From the NCBI GenBank assembly GCA_021292105.1, contig CM037861.1, positions 29,961,674-30,025,673 of the forward strand: DNA of 64,000 nt, in the 5' to 3' direction. Source of the stretch: Anadara kagoshimensis. Taxonomy: Eukaryota > Mollusca > Bivalvia > Arcoida > Arcidae. How positions within the stretch are numbered: position 1 is the first letter of the stretch; each line of letters begins with the position of its first letter. Shown in pieces: positions 36,394 through 49,223 of the stretch. The notes below the pieces were generated by a model, which was given only the letters and a program-made list of their open reading frames with translations, searched no databases and was not told the origin of the DNA. The translations under genes were made by a program, and so were the position numbers.

Positions 36394-39300
36394 ACGCAGA
36401 CAAACAACAGCTAGAACATGGACATTTGTCAAGAACTGGGATGATTCTAAGAAAGATTTCCCAGCAAAGGTATTACTGGTATTATACAAAATATGAATGC
36501 TAAGTGTAAACTAAGTGAATTATTGCTTAAAGCCGCATTGACATAGTCATTATTGCAGCTATTCGCAGCTATATATAAATTAAGTGGGTATTTCATTTAT
36601 TGGGTAGTTGTGTTTACTCACTGCATATATATGACTTGCTTACTGGAGTTAGTTCATATGTAATGCCATCTATAAATAACTTTACAGGTTTATATTTGCC
36701 ATAGGTTTTTAAGGTCTGTTACATGGCGTAACAAGGTCCATCTGGTGCATTGCATTGCCACAATTTTTTCAGTTGTGTTTTCGTTTTCACTTGATTATAT
36801 ATATATTTTTTTCATTTCTACAATCAGTAGTTGTTATAATATTGTTGTTTTTCACAGATGCATTATGTACACACATTCAGTGGTTGCAAAACATGGCTGT
36901 GTACAGTAAAACCTGTCAATATTTTATACTAATTTTGGGACCTTTATGACGAGTGGTCTAAAGTGTGCAGTCCTTTAATATGGATCACTCTTACCACCTA
37001 CAGTAGGTTCCAATCCCATTCTGGACAAATCTTATTGTGGGATCTGTGCACTCTGGACCACCATTTCTTGGACTAATCTTGATATAAGTGAAAGAATCTT
37101 GACTGGGGGAGTAAAACACTATTACTTCACTCCACTCTACCTTTGTAATAACAATGAAATAATCTATTGCAGATAAGTCCAACAGCTCAAGTGTTAGTGA
37201 AAGCAGATCCAAAACTAAGTGTTCGCAAGAAGAAGGACGTTAAGGATCTGAACAGCTCTAGTGATGGTAGCAGTATATCTAATATATTTAATGAGGAAAG
37301 CAGTGATGCCTCCAGAAAACCAAGTCTGAACTCGAAGAAACCTGACATTCCTCGGGAAAGTGACCAGGAAACCACAGAAACGGAACATGTGTTAAGGTCA
37401 TCTAGTAAGAAAGAAATCTCTAAAAGAGAAAAAGAAATTGAAACTTCAACACTGAAAGAAAATTTGTTAACACCTAGAAGCCTAAGGTTGCAGAAAGACA
37501 CTGATTCAAATACAACTGAAGTTTCACAAAGGAAAAACAACTCTTTAGCATCTAGAAGTTTAAGGTCCAATTTAAATACAACTGAAATTTCACCAAGGAA
37601 ACACAACTCTTTAGCATCTAGAAGTTTAAGATCCAAAAACAACACTGATCATTTGAGCACAACTGAAGTTTCACCACAAAAAGATAAGAGTTTGAGATCA
37701 AAGAATATTGATTTAGAAGCATCTGATTGTGGAACAGAAAATTCGCCGAAAAAGAGATCTATCAATTTGACTGTAAACAAATCAGTTTCTGGTACTCCAA
37801 ACAAAATAACTTCAGATGTTGAGGAGTCTGACGTTGTTGCGTCTAGAACGTTAAGATCTAGTAAAAAACCATTTGAAGTATCTAAGAGTGAAATAAAAAC
37901 ACTTGCCAAACAAAAAACTGAAAATCATACTGCAAACAACAAGTCAATTAGACAGTTTTATGATTCAAAAACTATTGAAAAAGAAATTGTGTCAGATGCG
38001 GACACCATCTGCGATTCTACTGACAGTGATGTGGTTAAACAGAGACTTGCGAATACTGACGCTGTTGAGGATTCTACTGATAGTGATGTGGTTAAACGGC
38101 CACCTGCAAATACTGACGATGTTGACAATTCTACTGACAGTGGTGTTGTTAAGAGAAGTAGAAAGAAGAGTGGAACCTTTGATATACCTGTTATGGTGTC
38201 TTCTGACAAATCACCAGATCCTGACCAGAACACTCCAGAAAAGGTGGTCCTGCTGCACCCAGAAACCCACCGGTTCAGAAAAAGTAGTAAGTATATTCTT
38301 GCTATAACAATCTAGAGGAAAAGATTAATCTATTTCTCTTTTGGTTGGTATCAATACCTCAGCATTTTAAGTTTTCTGAATTACCCTATTTTACTATATC
38401 CAACCCAAAGTTTTTTCCATTCAAATTACTGCAACATTGAAAAGGATAATAAAGAAGTAAGAAGTTTTTACTTGTACCAGGGGATCAAAATTCCCCAGTG
38501 CATACCTTGGTTTTTGAGAAATTTCAAATTTTAACTGGCAGTAAATTTACACAATAGTATATTTCTGACAATACTTCACAATAATTGCCTACTGATTTTA
38601 TGATATCTTTGGGAAAAAATCCACAGGCTTAGTGGCTTAAATTACATAATATACCAGTTTTAATTTTACAGCACTTGATGGCCGTTTCGGAATACAATTC
38701 CTCATCAGTAGTCCTTGGACCAAAATCAAGTCATATCACTATCATCTTATTTGGCTTTTCTCTGATTTAGGTGAGAAAAAGAAGAGGGAGAAAGGACCTG
38801 AAGAAGAGGCAACAGACCAGGAAGACGGGCATGTGCCACAGTCTCACAGTGACAAAAATCATATAAAAGGTCATCCTGAAAAAGCAATAACCAGCGATTT
38901 GAATAGAGACACAGAAGATTCTGAAATGGCATCAGTTGAAAATGATGATGTCGATGATGATGATGTCAATGTTCCAGTAGGTCAAAGATCAAGTTCTGTG
39001 TTTAGCTCCTCCTTGAGAAGCAACAAAGATTCTGTAGATAAAGAATTAAGTGATGAAGACAAACTGGATGAAGTAGATGGTGTAAGAGATGATGATGATG
39101 TTGATGATGACAACATTGATGATGGCATGGAAATGTCAAAGGATGAGCAAATATCACATCAACAAATGGATGGAACCAAAATCAACAACATGAATGAAGA
39201 TGACGACAGTGATGATGTGGTGATGTCAAATGATGAACAAATAGCAAATGAGAAATCATCATCGTCATCACCTTTGGGGAAACGGAAGAGAAGTTTACAG

Positions 39301-42300
39301 GTTAAAAATCAGAATAATGAAGAAGAAACTATTTCAAATGTTTTAAAGAAAGGAAAAGTTTCAAATGATGAATCATCAGCATCAGCAATTTTTGAGAAGC
39401 GGAAAAGAAATTTACCGAATAAAGATCAGAGTGATGTAGAAGATATGAAAGTAAGGAATGTGTCGAAGAAAGGAAAAATGGCAGTTATGAAGAAGATGAC
39501 ATCAGCGGAAGCAGCAGACGAAAGACCAGAATGTAACATTGGCAAGACAATAAATGATCATACAGTGGATAAATCCATCAATGTGGTGGAACATTCTGTA
39601 AGTATTATGTGTAATACAAGTGGAAGTTGTCTAGGTTTCTACAAATTTAAAATTATTGGTCGACAAATTTCTTAAATTTGTGAAAATGTAGTCCTTTTTA
39701 AAGTATTTATTTTGAAATGTGCTAAATTAGGTTAGTTTTTGAAAGAAATTGTTGAAATTGGTAGCCAATTGTGATTTTGGGTATCATATTGTGGTGTTAT
39801 AGTTGTTGTAATGTTGTTTATCATTGTATCGGAAATAACAGGTTAATGTAAACAAATATTGTCAGTTTAGTTTCCTGAAAAAAAACATCACAATATGTTA
39901 CCCTCATTTGGTTTTCTATATGCAATAGAAATGCATTCTTTGTGATCTTGTGTGTAGTTTCCAATTAGACCAATAGAATTTCCAAAAACAGCAGTGATAA
40001 GCAAGTAAATCTATATTAAATAGATTTTCTCAAATTTAAAAAAAACAGAAGGTGTTTTAAAAAAAACACATAAGAAAATCGCTTGATTCTTCTAAACTTG
40101 GGGTGTTACAAATGTAGGTGGCACACCAATTTTCTCCATCTAATTTATTGAGATTTTAAATAATTTTTATGTATACTTTAGGTATCTCAGACATCAAACA
40201 GTCATCAACAAAAATCACCGCAGCAGAACAAGTTAGCTGTGAGATTTAAGCCAGACAAGAAGAAAACAGACCATGGACCAGGTATGACAATTGTTAACAA
40301 GTTATTACTCAAATAGGATGTCCAATCAAGTGTCCCAGAAATGAACCCCTACTGGGAAATCCATGTTTTCCCCATCATTTGAATGATCAAAATATGAAAA
40401 GTCAGAGATCGTTGCGGTAATTGATAAAGATCTGTTAAATAGTTTAATAGAAAAGTACTGGACAAAATGTTGATGAAAGAAATGGAGTAAATACTATATG
40501 TCCCCCTACCTCAGTTTGGGTGAGAGTTGAAATGAGAATGGTGTCTAATGTCCCAGTCTAGAATATTTCACTTATATAGAGACGTTAACCTTGTTTTGGG
40601 GACAATATATACTGTACTAAATAATACATATTATTATACCTCAGAGAAAATTCTTAAACTATAATTGGTGAATTTCTAATCACATGACATGAAACAATTC
40701 ACATTCTTTCAAACAGCTGTCAACATTGCCATAGGATATTGCCATGCTCACTGCTAGGCATGGAAACTCACGGAAGCTACTAAGTAATCCAACTTCTGTT
40801 TGTATGTCCCTCATTTATGGTTGGAGCGCCCAAATATTTTCATGCAATTTAATGCATTCTAAACAGAAATTTTCAGTATAAAAGGTGAAAGAGAACACCT
40901 TTTTTGGTATAATAAAGTAAATAGTGCCAGTCCTTGGTTGAGGGAAATATATATATTTCCCCCATCCATGGGCACTATTTATATCATGTTTTTATCAAAT
41001 CAAATTTTCCATAAATTATTGATCACTTGACATTTGGCAGTTAAAATGATGATGTTTATAAAATTTTTAAATAGGAATTGTAACCAGATTATATGGCATT
41101 TTGTAATAAAAAAAATCCCTGGGGAATAAATGTTCACTTTTTCGAAGTGTTTACATTACCCCAAAAATATGTTTTTAGTTTTGGGATGGTTGGGTCCCCC
41201 AATACTATTATAAACACACCACTGGATGTTTTTCAGGTGCTAAATTTAATTTCATTTTTCTATTTAAGGACAAAGTTTGCCTATCTGGTGTGGAGGATTA
41301 CACCAGCGACATAAAAAGGATATCTTGGATTTAGATGTAGTCTTGGACCATGTGTCTAACCACTTGGAAGAAGAAAGGTAAAATTTGAATATAAAATTGT
41401 CTTATATGTGATGGATTTAAACAGAAAAGATTTATTACAACTTACCTAGATCAAAACAATTAATAAGGCAAATCTTGGCCTATCCACTGGATATAAGAGG
41501 AAAAAAATGGTTTACATAGCTCAAAAAATATTGCAAGGCCACCTCTTACCTTTTCAGAATGAGTTATTGTATGTTCACTCGAAAGCATTTAGGTACTTGC
41601 ACAAAAGTCGTAGCTCACATGAAATATATAGTGTGCTCACGTAATGTCATTATATAGTTTACTGTATAATATTTCAGAACTTCAAATTTTCCATGTTAAA
41701 AGGGAGGAGGTGGTTTTCAAAAAATGTAACAAAATCACTCCAAGATTATTTAATAATATTTCAGAAATAACTGTGATACAAATGCTGAAAGGAAAGCTGT
41801 TAAGAAGATGATGTTATATATGAAGAAAGAAATTACAGATACGGTAATAAATCATATTGATAACATGTTCCTTTCACTCCCTATTTTGTTTTCACATGAG
41901 ATGTGTATGGCTGGATGAGCGGGGTGCTTTCATTTCAGGAGCACTCGACACAACTTCCCTGGTGAAAGTTTGCACGTTTAACTAAATTTCCCAGTTTTTA
42001 TAGTTTTTGCTTTTGTTTTTGGATTGTGATTTGAACACGTTTCCTGCCTTTCAAGAAAAAGCATGATTATATTGAACTATATGTATAGGTATTACCGAAA
42101 AATGTAAAAAAGTTTTTCTTCATATCGTAGCTCAGTTAGTGCTAGTTTCATATGTAGGAGGTCATATGTTCAAACCCTGGCTGTGTCTGACCAAGACTTG
42201 AAAATAGGTAATGACTGTTCTTTTGCCAAGCACTCAGCATTTACCAGGTCTTTTGGAAGAGACCTTTAAAACAGATGCCTGCTACCCTGCACATTGCCCC

Positions 42301-45300
42301 GAGTGCACTGCCAAAGTAAACATTTCTGCCACTTTACCTAAAGCTGGTGACATCTCAATATAAGTAAAATATTCTTGACTGTGATGTAAAAATCAATCAT
42401 TCAATCATTTTACTTTATATCATATTCCCCATCCTAACTTCCCTAAAGATGTTTGGACAAGATAATATAATTTTCTAGCCGCTGTTATATTTGTGAAACG
42501 TTTCAATTGTATTTATGTTATATTTTTGCAGATTGACAAAGTTGAAAGTTTGAAGACCATGAGCATAAGTGTAAAACATGTAGGTATATGATACAGTAAA
42601 AGACCTCATTATAATCTTATGCCTGTGGTACCAGGGAAGTACATAGGCCATTGACAACACTTCTACATCTAGTTCTATTTTGTGCAAGTCTGGCCAGATC
42701 TTGCCATTTTATCCCTCTCTATCTATTTCTGTTTGCAAGTTTCTTTGCCAGGTGTTTCTTGGCCTTTCAGCTTTTCTTTTCCCTTAAGGATTCCACTACA
42801 GTGCTTGTCAAGTGATTGAATTTGTTGGTTTACGCAGTGTGTGTCCTATCACTTATTTAGTTATAACAGGGCTCCAAGTTACGAGTAATTTACTCGAAAA
42901 TGCGACCAAAAATGCTGAAATGGCGATCAAAATTTAGGCCTCAGTCGCCACACGGCGACTGTACAAATTACCGGTTCCGACTTTGTCAAAATCGTTTTCT
43001 GTTCCGGACATTACTTTTATGATCTAGGTTATCAGAGTGTTTGTAAATGTACCGTTTTTTTAATGACAGTGACAATCGCTTTCTTGACTCGGATGTATAT
43101 ATCGGCATGGCCTCCGCCAAAAGGCAATCGTCTTTAAATACATTTGGATTCGGCAAACCAAGTGATGCTTCCACTTTCAAAGTACGAAAAACAGACGATA
43201 TATCCTCGTCCAAAGTCGAGATAGACGAAACATCAAAACGATCGTTTGCAACTAAATGGTTATCTGAATTTGTTGTTCTTTTATTTTTTTCATGCATGTA
43301 ATTTTGGCGACTACTCTTATAAAGGTTGTGGCGAGTAGTGTTCTGTAAATGGCGACCAAAATTTTGACCTTGGTCGCCATATGGCTACCAAATTCTGAAA
43401 CCTACTTGGAGCCCTGTATAATGCCCCTCAATAATTTTGCCATCACTAATCACCACAGTTTTTTTAAGTTCAAAAGTGAATTTCTTTTATGTTTTTTTAA
43501 ATAATAAGTTTCTCTTGATATAACACCAAACCTCTTTATAGTAAATACCAAAATCTGTCAAGGGCTTCAGTGAAAGAGTGGTTTAAAGTATATTCCTACA
43601 GATCACAGCTCCCTCCCCCCCCCCACCCCCACCCGCACCCCGCACCCCCCCCCCCCCACTCCCAAGCTCATATCAGGGTCTGACCTAAGACTTGAAAGTG
43701 GGTAGTGACTGTTCTTTTTGCCAAACACTTCCCATTACAAAATGAAAGTCAAGAGTTTTTTCGGATGGGAACTTAAAATAAACAAGGTCCAGTGTCACGA
43801 TAGGCTTGGCACAAAAACAACCTTGCTGTATAAAAGGCAAAAGGCAAAATTTCTGCACCTTCACCTATAGCTGACGACGTCTCGATATAAGTGAAATATT
43901 CTTCACTGGGACGTTAAACACCATTACTCAACTCAACTCCATTGGGACAGATCCTAGTGTGAGAAAATTTTCAGTTCACTTGTGGAAAAATGGTGGTTAA
44001 CCCCAAACTATCTAATTTCCTACACTTTTTAAAGTCCATTTGCTTCATATTTCAACCAAAATGGTCTTCTATATAAAGACTATCTGATGAAGAATTCTGT
44101 ATTGGGTTCTGTTGGTGGTATTTATATGCAGGTTTTACTGTACATGTGTATTCGTATTTTATGGTATATTGTAGAGTAAGAAGAATATCAAAGAATTACG
44201 ACAACAGTTGTTGAAGACAGAAGAGGATAAGTCAAGGTCTAATTGTCAAGCTGGCATAAAGCTATTAAATCTGCATCTTAAACTCAGGGGCCTGGGCGGC
44301 CAAGTGGTCTAAAATGTGTACTTCTCAACTACCTAGGTTCAAATCCCACTCTGGACAGATCCTAGTTTGGGAAAGTTTATCAGTTCACTTGCTAAAAGTC
44401 AGTGGTTTTCTCTGGATGCTGTGGTTTCCTCCACCATCCCAGAACTAACCATTTGAGATTGATGAATAATATTTACGGGATGCAACATTAATTCCATTTG
44501 TTTCTCGCTAGTATTTCATCTAAAATACCATTTTGTACATTACACAAATATTGTACTAGTTCTTTATACGAAAAAGCGCAATCTGACAACAACACGGCGA
44601 TGAGGTCTTTAGTCATGCAACAACAATCATATGATGTCATAAATGACAGTGTCACGTGACAAACCATGGAATATGAAAAAATGATTCGGGAAACCTTGGA
44701 CTGGAACAAAGTTTGCATGCAAATATTGATAAGTGTTGCACACTAACACCTCAGGATTTATCTATGAGAAGCATATTTTGCTATGTAAACCTCTGGTTTA
44801 TCATTTAATTTCTATGAGAAGCAACTTGCTATGTAATAATAAAGAAATAAAGGTTTAGACAGTTTTGATGTTCCATTGTTGTAGATTGATGAATCAAATT
44901 ACAGAGAAGAAAAAACAATTTAAGGAAAATCTACACCGAGTGAACACTTGGATAACTGGTTTTGAAAAGTTGATGCATATAAGTAGTAAAAAAGCAACCA
45001 AAATGAACAAGAATCAAGTAAGTGAAAAGAACCCTTATATATGGTTCCCTACGCATAAGGGATTATTTTTTTCAAGGCCAATGGAAAAAATGTTCTGGAA
45101 TTTCAAGAAATTTTATGTTTCTTTCTCAAGAGTTGTGTCCCTTTAAAATTTAATTATGTTATTTTCGTATGCAGCCTACTCTTCCCACACTAATGAACAA
45201 AACAGGACAAATTATGAACTAGAGCCTTAGTTTTGTTTTCTATCACATGATTCTGCTTAAATATTTTTTGTCCCTTTTTACTTTGTGTTTATTGACAATT

Positions 45301-45643
45301 TAATGGCAAAAATGTAAACTGGCATATCTTGCTTTACTTAGTGGCATTCTTGATTTTGGAATGAAGTCAAGTGTTGGAACCATGGGGAAGACATTATTTT
45401 TTCCAGTACAAGGCTTGTCTAGGTCTGGATAATAAAGAATCTCATCCCTCAGGTTAAGATTTTTTTGTCTTCACTGAAAAGCAGGGGTAGATTATATTAC
45501 TATTAGTTCAATACGGGAAAAAAGAATAAGTAATATTCTATATGTAATTTCAGGAACGATTTTGATATTGTTTTTTTTAATTAAACTATATTTTTATTTT
45601 TCTATTACAGAAATTGTTGACATATGGTTGTTTTCCGGTGTAA
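36394..45643 (+). CDS. CENPU: CENP-U-like kinetochore protein (5' end missing)
   Basis: Ten exons join in frame with GT..AG introns: 36,394-36,469; 37,173-38,286; 38,771-39,597; 40,182-40,281; 41,269-41,377; 41,765-41,843; 42,532-42,579; 44,175-44,236; 44,885-45,017; 45,611-45,643 (TAA). That is 859 residues plus a missing first exon. The C-terminal ~170 residues carry an IWC motif, then D-I-x-x-L-x-x-V-L, then a long coiled coil (exons 6-9). This matches the order in vertebrate CENP-U, a member of the CENP-O/P/Q/R/U group of the inner kinetochore. The large middle exons are Ser/Lys/Asp-rich and disordered. They hold repeats around SLASRSLRS and STDSDVVKR, CDK-type sites (SPRK, SPQK, SPKK) and two KRKR nuclear signals. 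Human CENP-U is about 418 residues, so the disordered part is expanded here. Identification rests on recalled similarity of the C-terminus and is good but not certain. Confidence 0.72.
36947..37136 (+). mobile_element. SINE family 2 copy (intronic)
   Basis: It has the head gagtggtctaaagtgtgcag..ggttccaatccc, then ctggacaaatctta and the tail gaaagaatcttgactggggg. It ends 36 bases before the next CENP-U-like exon. Confidence 0.7.
38670..38715 (-). ncRNA. Degenerate hammerhead ribozyme motif
   Basis: The minus strand holds CTGATGA, a perfect five-pair stem II (GGAAT/ATTCC, loop TGT) and GAAAC. The cleavage triplet is ATC rather than GTC, and stem I has mismatches. It belongs to the repeat described at 59,003 and is antisense within an intron of the CENP-U-like gene. 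It is probably inactive. Confidence 0.6.
40541..40590 (-). mobile_element. SINE family 1 tail fragment
   Basis: It matches the tail on the minus strand (tattctagactgggacatta) only. Confidence 0.55.
42119..42405 (+). mobile_element. SINE family 1 copy (intronic, diverged)
   Basis: It has the head cgtagctcagttagtgctag and ggtcatatgttcaaaccctg, the body word cttttgccaagcactcagca and the tail attcttgactgtgatgt. Confidence 0.75.
42867..43416 (+). mobile_element. Internally deleted DNA transposon (hAT-like) with residual ORF
   Basis: The termini cagggctccaag and cttggagccctg are perfect inverted repeats, flanked by tataa on both sides (42,862-42,866 and 43,417-43,421). Subterminal blocks (atggcgatcaaaatttaggc..cagtcgccac / gtggcgagtag..atggcgaccaaaattttgac) are also related. 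Inside, an ATG at about 43,107 opens a frame beginning MASAKRQSSLNTFGFGK and ending FATKWLSEF. This resembles the N-terminus of hAT/KIAA1586-type transposase proteins just before their zinc finger. The catalytic part is absent. The element lies in an intron of the CENP-U-like gene. Confidence 0.68.
43670..43938 (+). mobile_element. SINE family 1 copy without head
   Basis: The body from gggtctgacctaagacttg to ttcactgggacgttaaacac. It is preceded by a C-rich tract (43,611-43,660) that replaces the tRNA head. Confidence 0.75.
44288..44475 (+). mobile_element. SINE family 2 copy with Leu/Ser-type tRNA head
   Basis: The head gcggccaagtggtctaaaat and ggttcaaatcccactctgg is typical of a class II tRNA. 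The body words cagatcctagtttgggaaag and cccagaactaacca follow. It is intronic. Confidence 0.72.
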
Positions 45644-45703
45644 GCTTTGAAAGAAGAGATTGAATTTTATTATATACAAGATGTTAATGTTAAGGTTTTA
45701 TTG

Positions 45704-45709
45704 AATAAA
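45704..45709 (+). promoter_or_regulatory. Polyadenylation signal of the CENP-U-like gene
   Basis: AATAAA lies 61 bases after the TAA stop. It implies a short 3'UTR. Confidence 0.65.
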
Positions 45710-45857
45710 CCAGAGAAATTACTATTTTGTTGAATTTATTTATGTGTGGAACTTTTAACTTACATGTGTAGAGTGCATAAGAGCCTTGTTATGTTTGGAG
45801 TGAGCATCAGCGTCCAATATTGAACTTTCAATATCAAACCATGTGTAACTTTTTATC

Positions 45858-46102
45858 CCCTGCCTTTTGCAGAAAGAAGGAAATATTAAACTCGAGTTTC
45901 TGTCTGTTCGTCTGAAATTCTTGTCTGTACAGATTCTTCAAAACTATGAAGCACTTGTTCATGAAACTAGGTGCAAAGCATCAACATTGATAGCAGATGC
46001 ACATATCATTAACCTGAGTTAGTTTGCTCATTTTCCTGGGAGTTATTGCCCTTTGAACATGAGTGCAAATCACAAAAAGAACCTGCTGGTGGGGGATCCT
46101 AA
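45858..46102. repeat. Dispersed repeat (gttattgccctttgaac family)
   Basis: It is colinear with 17,752-18,004, including tgggagttattgccctttga and the gggggatcct end. Confidence 0.78.
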
Positions 46103-46958
46103 TTTACCAAATTAACTATTTATTCACTGATTCAGTAATTGTAGCTTGCACTTAAATGTCTCAACCTTTTAGGAGGAGATCTTGTTGACAGACTGGTTTT
46201 ATTTTTACACCTACCAGGATGATAATATTCATATTTCCAGGTGAAAATAATAAATGGGGGATGATAAAGAGACTTGTGATGGTTGTAGCTGGCTAATCAA
46301 TAGATGCTTTCCCTTACAGAGCACCTGGATTGACTTCCCTGTAGAAAGCTAACATATTTAACTTCATTTGCCAGTTTTCAAAGTTGTCACTTTGCTTTTG
46401 GGATTTTGATTTGGACATGCTTGTTTTTTGGGTTTTCTTTACTTGTTGGGTGCTTACAGTAAATTATTAATTTTAAATTTTATCGGGACTTCTCCACTCC
46501 TTGATCACAGCTTGAACATGCTGCACATTCAAATCCCCAATTGCCAGGTTATTTTATATGTAATGAAGGCCATAGTAACTCATGACAATTACTTGAAATA
46601 CTGATTTCTATTCAATGCATTGAGTCTAGTTACCGACCAGGTAGGAGAACTGACCGACTACTTCATGTTTGTGTATTCATTAGATAAATAATTTCAATAA
46701 AATTAAATAAAGTATATAAAAACATTATTTTATTCTTGATATATGCAAATTTTTAAAAGTTAATTTTCATTTAAAAATAATGAAAGCAACTTTGATAATT
46801 TAAATTTTATATTATTTTTTAAAATATGGCATAAAAAGTTAAAATTATTAATTAAAGGGAGGTAAATTGACCATATTGGAAATGCACGTTGTACTGGAGC
46901 ACAGAATAAAAGTTACAATGGATTGTTGAGATGAGGCTTCATTAACATTACCACTTCA

Positions 46959-47220
46959 GGCCCCTGTTTCACAATCATTCCTTAACTAAGATTTCCCTCA
47001 ACTCAAAGTAGCAAATTTTTACAATCTTTTTTTTTGGAAATTATACGAATAATTGTTTTTGTCAAAACTAAATGCAGATGTCATAAGCTCCATGAAATCT
47101 TTAAAATGACACCTTAAATTTTGCAATAGCTTAAACAATCAACAAAATTATAAAGGCTTTAAATTTGCTACATTTAAGTTAAGGAAAATCTTGTTAAGAA
47201 ATGATTGTGAAACCGGGACC
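46959..47220. mobile_element. MITE with ~60-bp inverted termini (ggcccc..ttcacaatca)
   Basis: The left end ggcccctgtttcacaatcat with ttccttaac and the right end atgattgtgaaaccgggacc preceded by ttaaggaaaatcttgttaag form extended inverted repeats. The interior (gtcaaaactaaatgcagatg) is shared with 28,411-28,690. Confidence 0.8.
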
Positions 47221-47304
47221 AGTTATTAGAATTCGTAAAATTATACCAGATTAACTCTCTTCGTTTTGACCGATCAGAATCGTGGAAATTTACATGAAAT
47301 ATAA

Positions 47305-47625
47305 TAATGGTGTTTAACTTCCCAGTCAAGAATATTTCACTTTATCGAAACGTCGCCAGCTATACTTGAAGTTGCAGAAATTTTGCCTTTGCGTTGCGCT
47401 GATGGCAGTATACAGCAGGGTTCTTTATCGTGCTAAGCCATTCCGTGACACGGGACCTCGTTTAAATGTAAGTTCCCGTCTGAAAGAACCGCGCCTTTCG
47501 TTTTGTAATGCAGAGTGCTTGACGAAAGAACAGTCACTACCCCCTTTCAAGTCTGGTTAGACCCAGTCGGGTTTCAAACACACGGCCTACCGCTTACGGA
47601 GCGAGCACTGTGCCAACTACCTTTG
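47305..47625 (-). mobile_element. SINE family 1, near full length
   Basis: On the minus strand it has a tRNA-like head (cacagtgctcgctccgtaag, gtgtgtttgaaacccg), then the body and the tail cttgactgggaagttaaac. A further head-proximal fragment lies at 47,924-47,986. Confidence 0.8.
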
Positions 47626-48074
47626 ACCATATTGGATATACTTATGGGGAAATACTAGAGCACCGATAACGTTACAATCTGTTGGACTTGTTGATAAATT
47701 GCTTGAATTACATCCTCTGTTCAAACTGAAGGGATGTGTTTGACCGATAGTTGTATCACGTCAGTCAGTGTGTGTGGAGCGAATTATTTTCCTTAACTTA
47801 AAATTTGGCAAATTTTAAATTGTCAATAATTTTGTTAATCTTTTAGATATTTGGAAACTTAGTTCAAAGTGCAATTTTATAGATCACTTCAAGCTTATAA
47901 AATTTGTATTTAGTTCTGAAAAAACAGTCGCTACCCCCACCCAAGTCTTGGCGATACCCGGCTGGGTTTGGAACTCTTAACGGTGAAAAATAATTTAAAC
48001 CTAGGCCTGGTAACTAGTTACAAATGCCAGGACCACAAAATGCCAAAATATCCGACATAATATTGATCATTGGA

Positions 48075-48293
48075 AAAGGGACAATTACGGATCACTTTGC
48101 CAGGCTCTCGCTTCCTACTAGCAGGTTAAAATCATAGTGTTGGAAAGTTTGTCAGTTTGCTTGCCGAAAGCAGTCGATTTTCTCAGGACTTCAGTTTACT
48201 GCACTGTGGCCATCCCTGAACTGACCATCTCGATGTAAGTGAAAGAATCTTTAAGGGCTTGTGTTAAAACACAGTAACTCCACTCTTTAGATT
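48075..48293 (+). mobile_element. SINE family 2 copy, diverged
   Basis: It has gtgttggaaagtttgtcagt, ttgcttgccgaaagcagtcg, ccctgaactgaccatctcga and the tail gtaagtgaaagaatcttt. A further diverged 3' part is at about 48,945-49,120. Confidence 0.6.
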
Positions 48294-48758
48294 TACACAT
48301 GTCTTTGGAGGTAAAGAGACTTGTAGATCTACTTTTTGTTTCAATTTTGATAATTACGCTTTTTTACTAAAATATTGCAGATAATCTTTTTGTTATTATA
48401 TATTTTTATTTTTTAAAATTAAACCTTGTAGAACGAGGCTTTAAAAATAGTGACAGGAAAATGTGTCGAATTTAAGGCCGTAAATTATATGTCGCACACG
48501 ACTTATATAATTAGATCACTGAAAAGTAGGCTTTTCGCCTACACAGGAGCACGAGTTACTTCCCCTAATTAACCAAACGACAAGCACCTTGCGGAACCAG
48601 GAATGGTGTACATTCAGGCAACGTGCAGAAGACAAAGGCTGGCTCTGAATGGAGAGATTTTATACTGACGTCATACCCCAACAGGAGTTAAAAGAATAAA
48701 TAGGTAAGGTCCATCATTTACTAGATATTATTTTTTGCATCTTTTTCGTTGTTTTGTT

Positions 48759-48875
48759 CACAGGCACTTGTTTCTGATACTAGCATTAAAAAATAACACT
48801 CTATACTTAAGCATAACACAAGGTATCCATCTTCACGCTATCCACGTGTTATATTTTTAATATCAGAAACAAGTA
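48759..48875. repeat. Inverted repeat (hairpin) of ~33-bp arms
   Basis: The left arm caggcacttgtttctgatac and right arm tatcagaaacaagtacctgt pair and extend inward through cattaaaaa/tttttaat. They enclose about 55 bases. Confidence 0.8.
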
Positions 48876-49223
48876 CCTGTGGGTTTTATTATTATTATTA
48901 TTTTTTTTTTTTTTTTTTTTGTATCAGCCAGGAGTTTGTCCTCCCAACTTGAGAAATCATTTTCACAAAAGTCGCCAGCACATTCCCCCAGTCCACCCGT
49001 CACTTGCTTAATGAGAATGCGTATTCTGTTTTCTTTGTGCTCTTTGATTCCTCCACTATCTCTGAATTTACCGCCTTAAAGTAAGTGATGGGGTGTAAAA
49101 CCGCATTTTTCCACTCCGTTTTGAATGAGACTTTTTTTCTGCAAATTGTGATGTTTAAAATGGATTTCATATCCTTCTCCAGAAATATTAACGAGATATT
49201 CAACGACAATACCGTATTATAAC

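Noticed and set aside
37187..37909. Minus-strand frames opposite the Ser-rich CENP-U-like exon
   Set aside because: They are antisense shadows of low-complexity coding sequence. The plus-strand frame has matching splice phases on both sides.
43611..43660. C-rich tract as a regulatory G-quadruplex/i-motif
   Set aside because: It sits exactly where a SINE lost its head and is best explained as a simple-sequence expansion.
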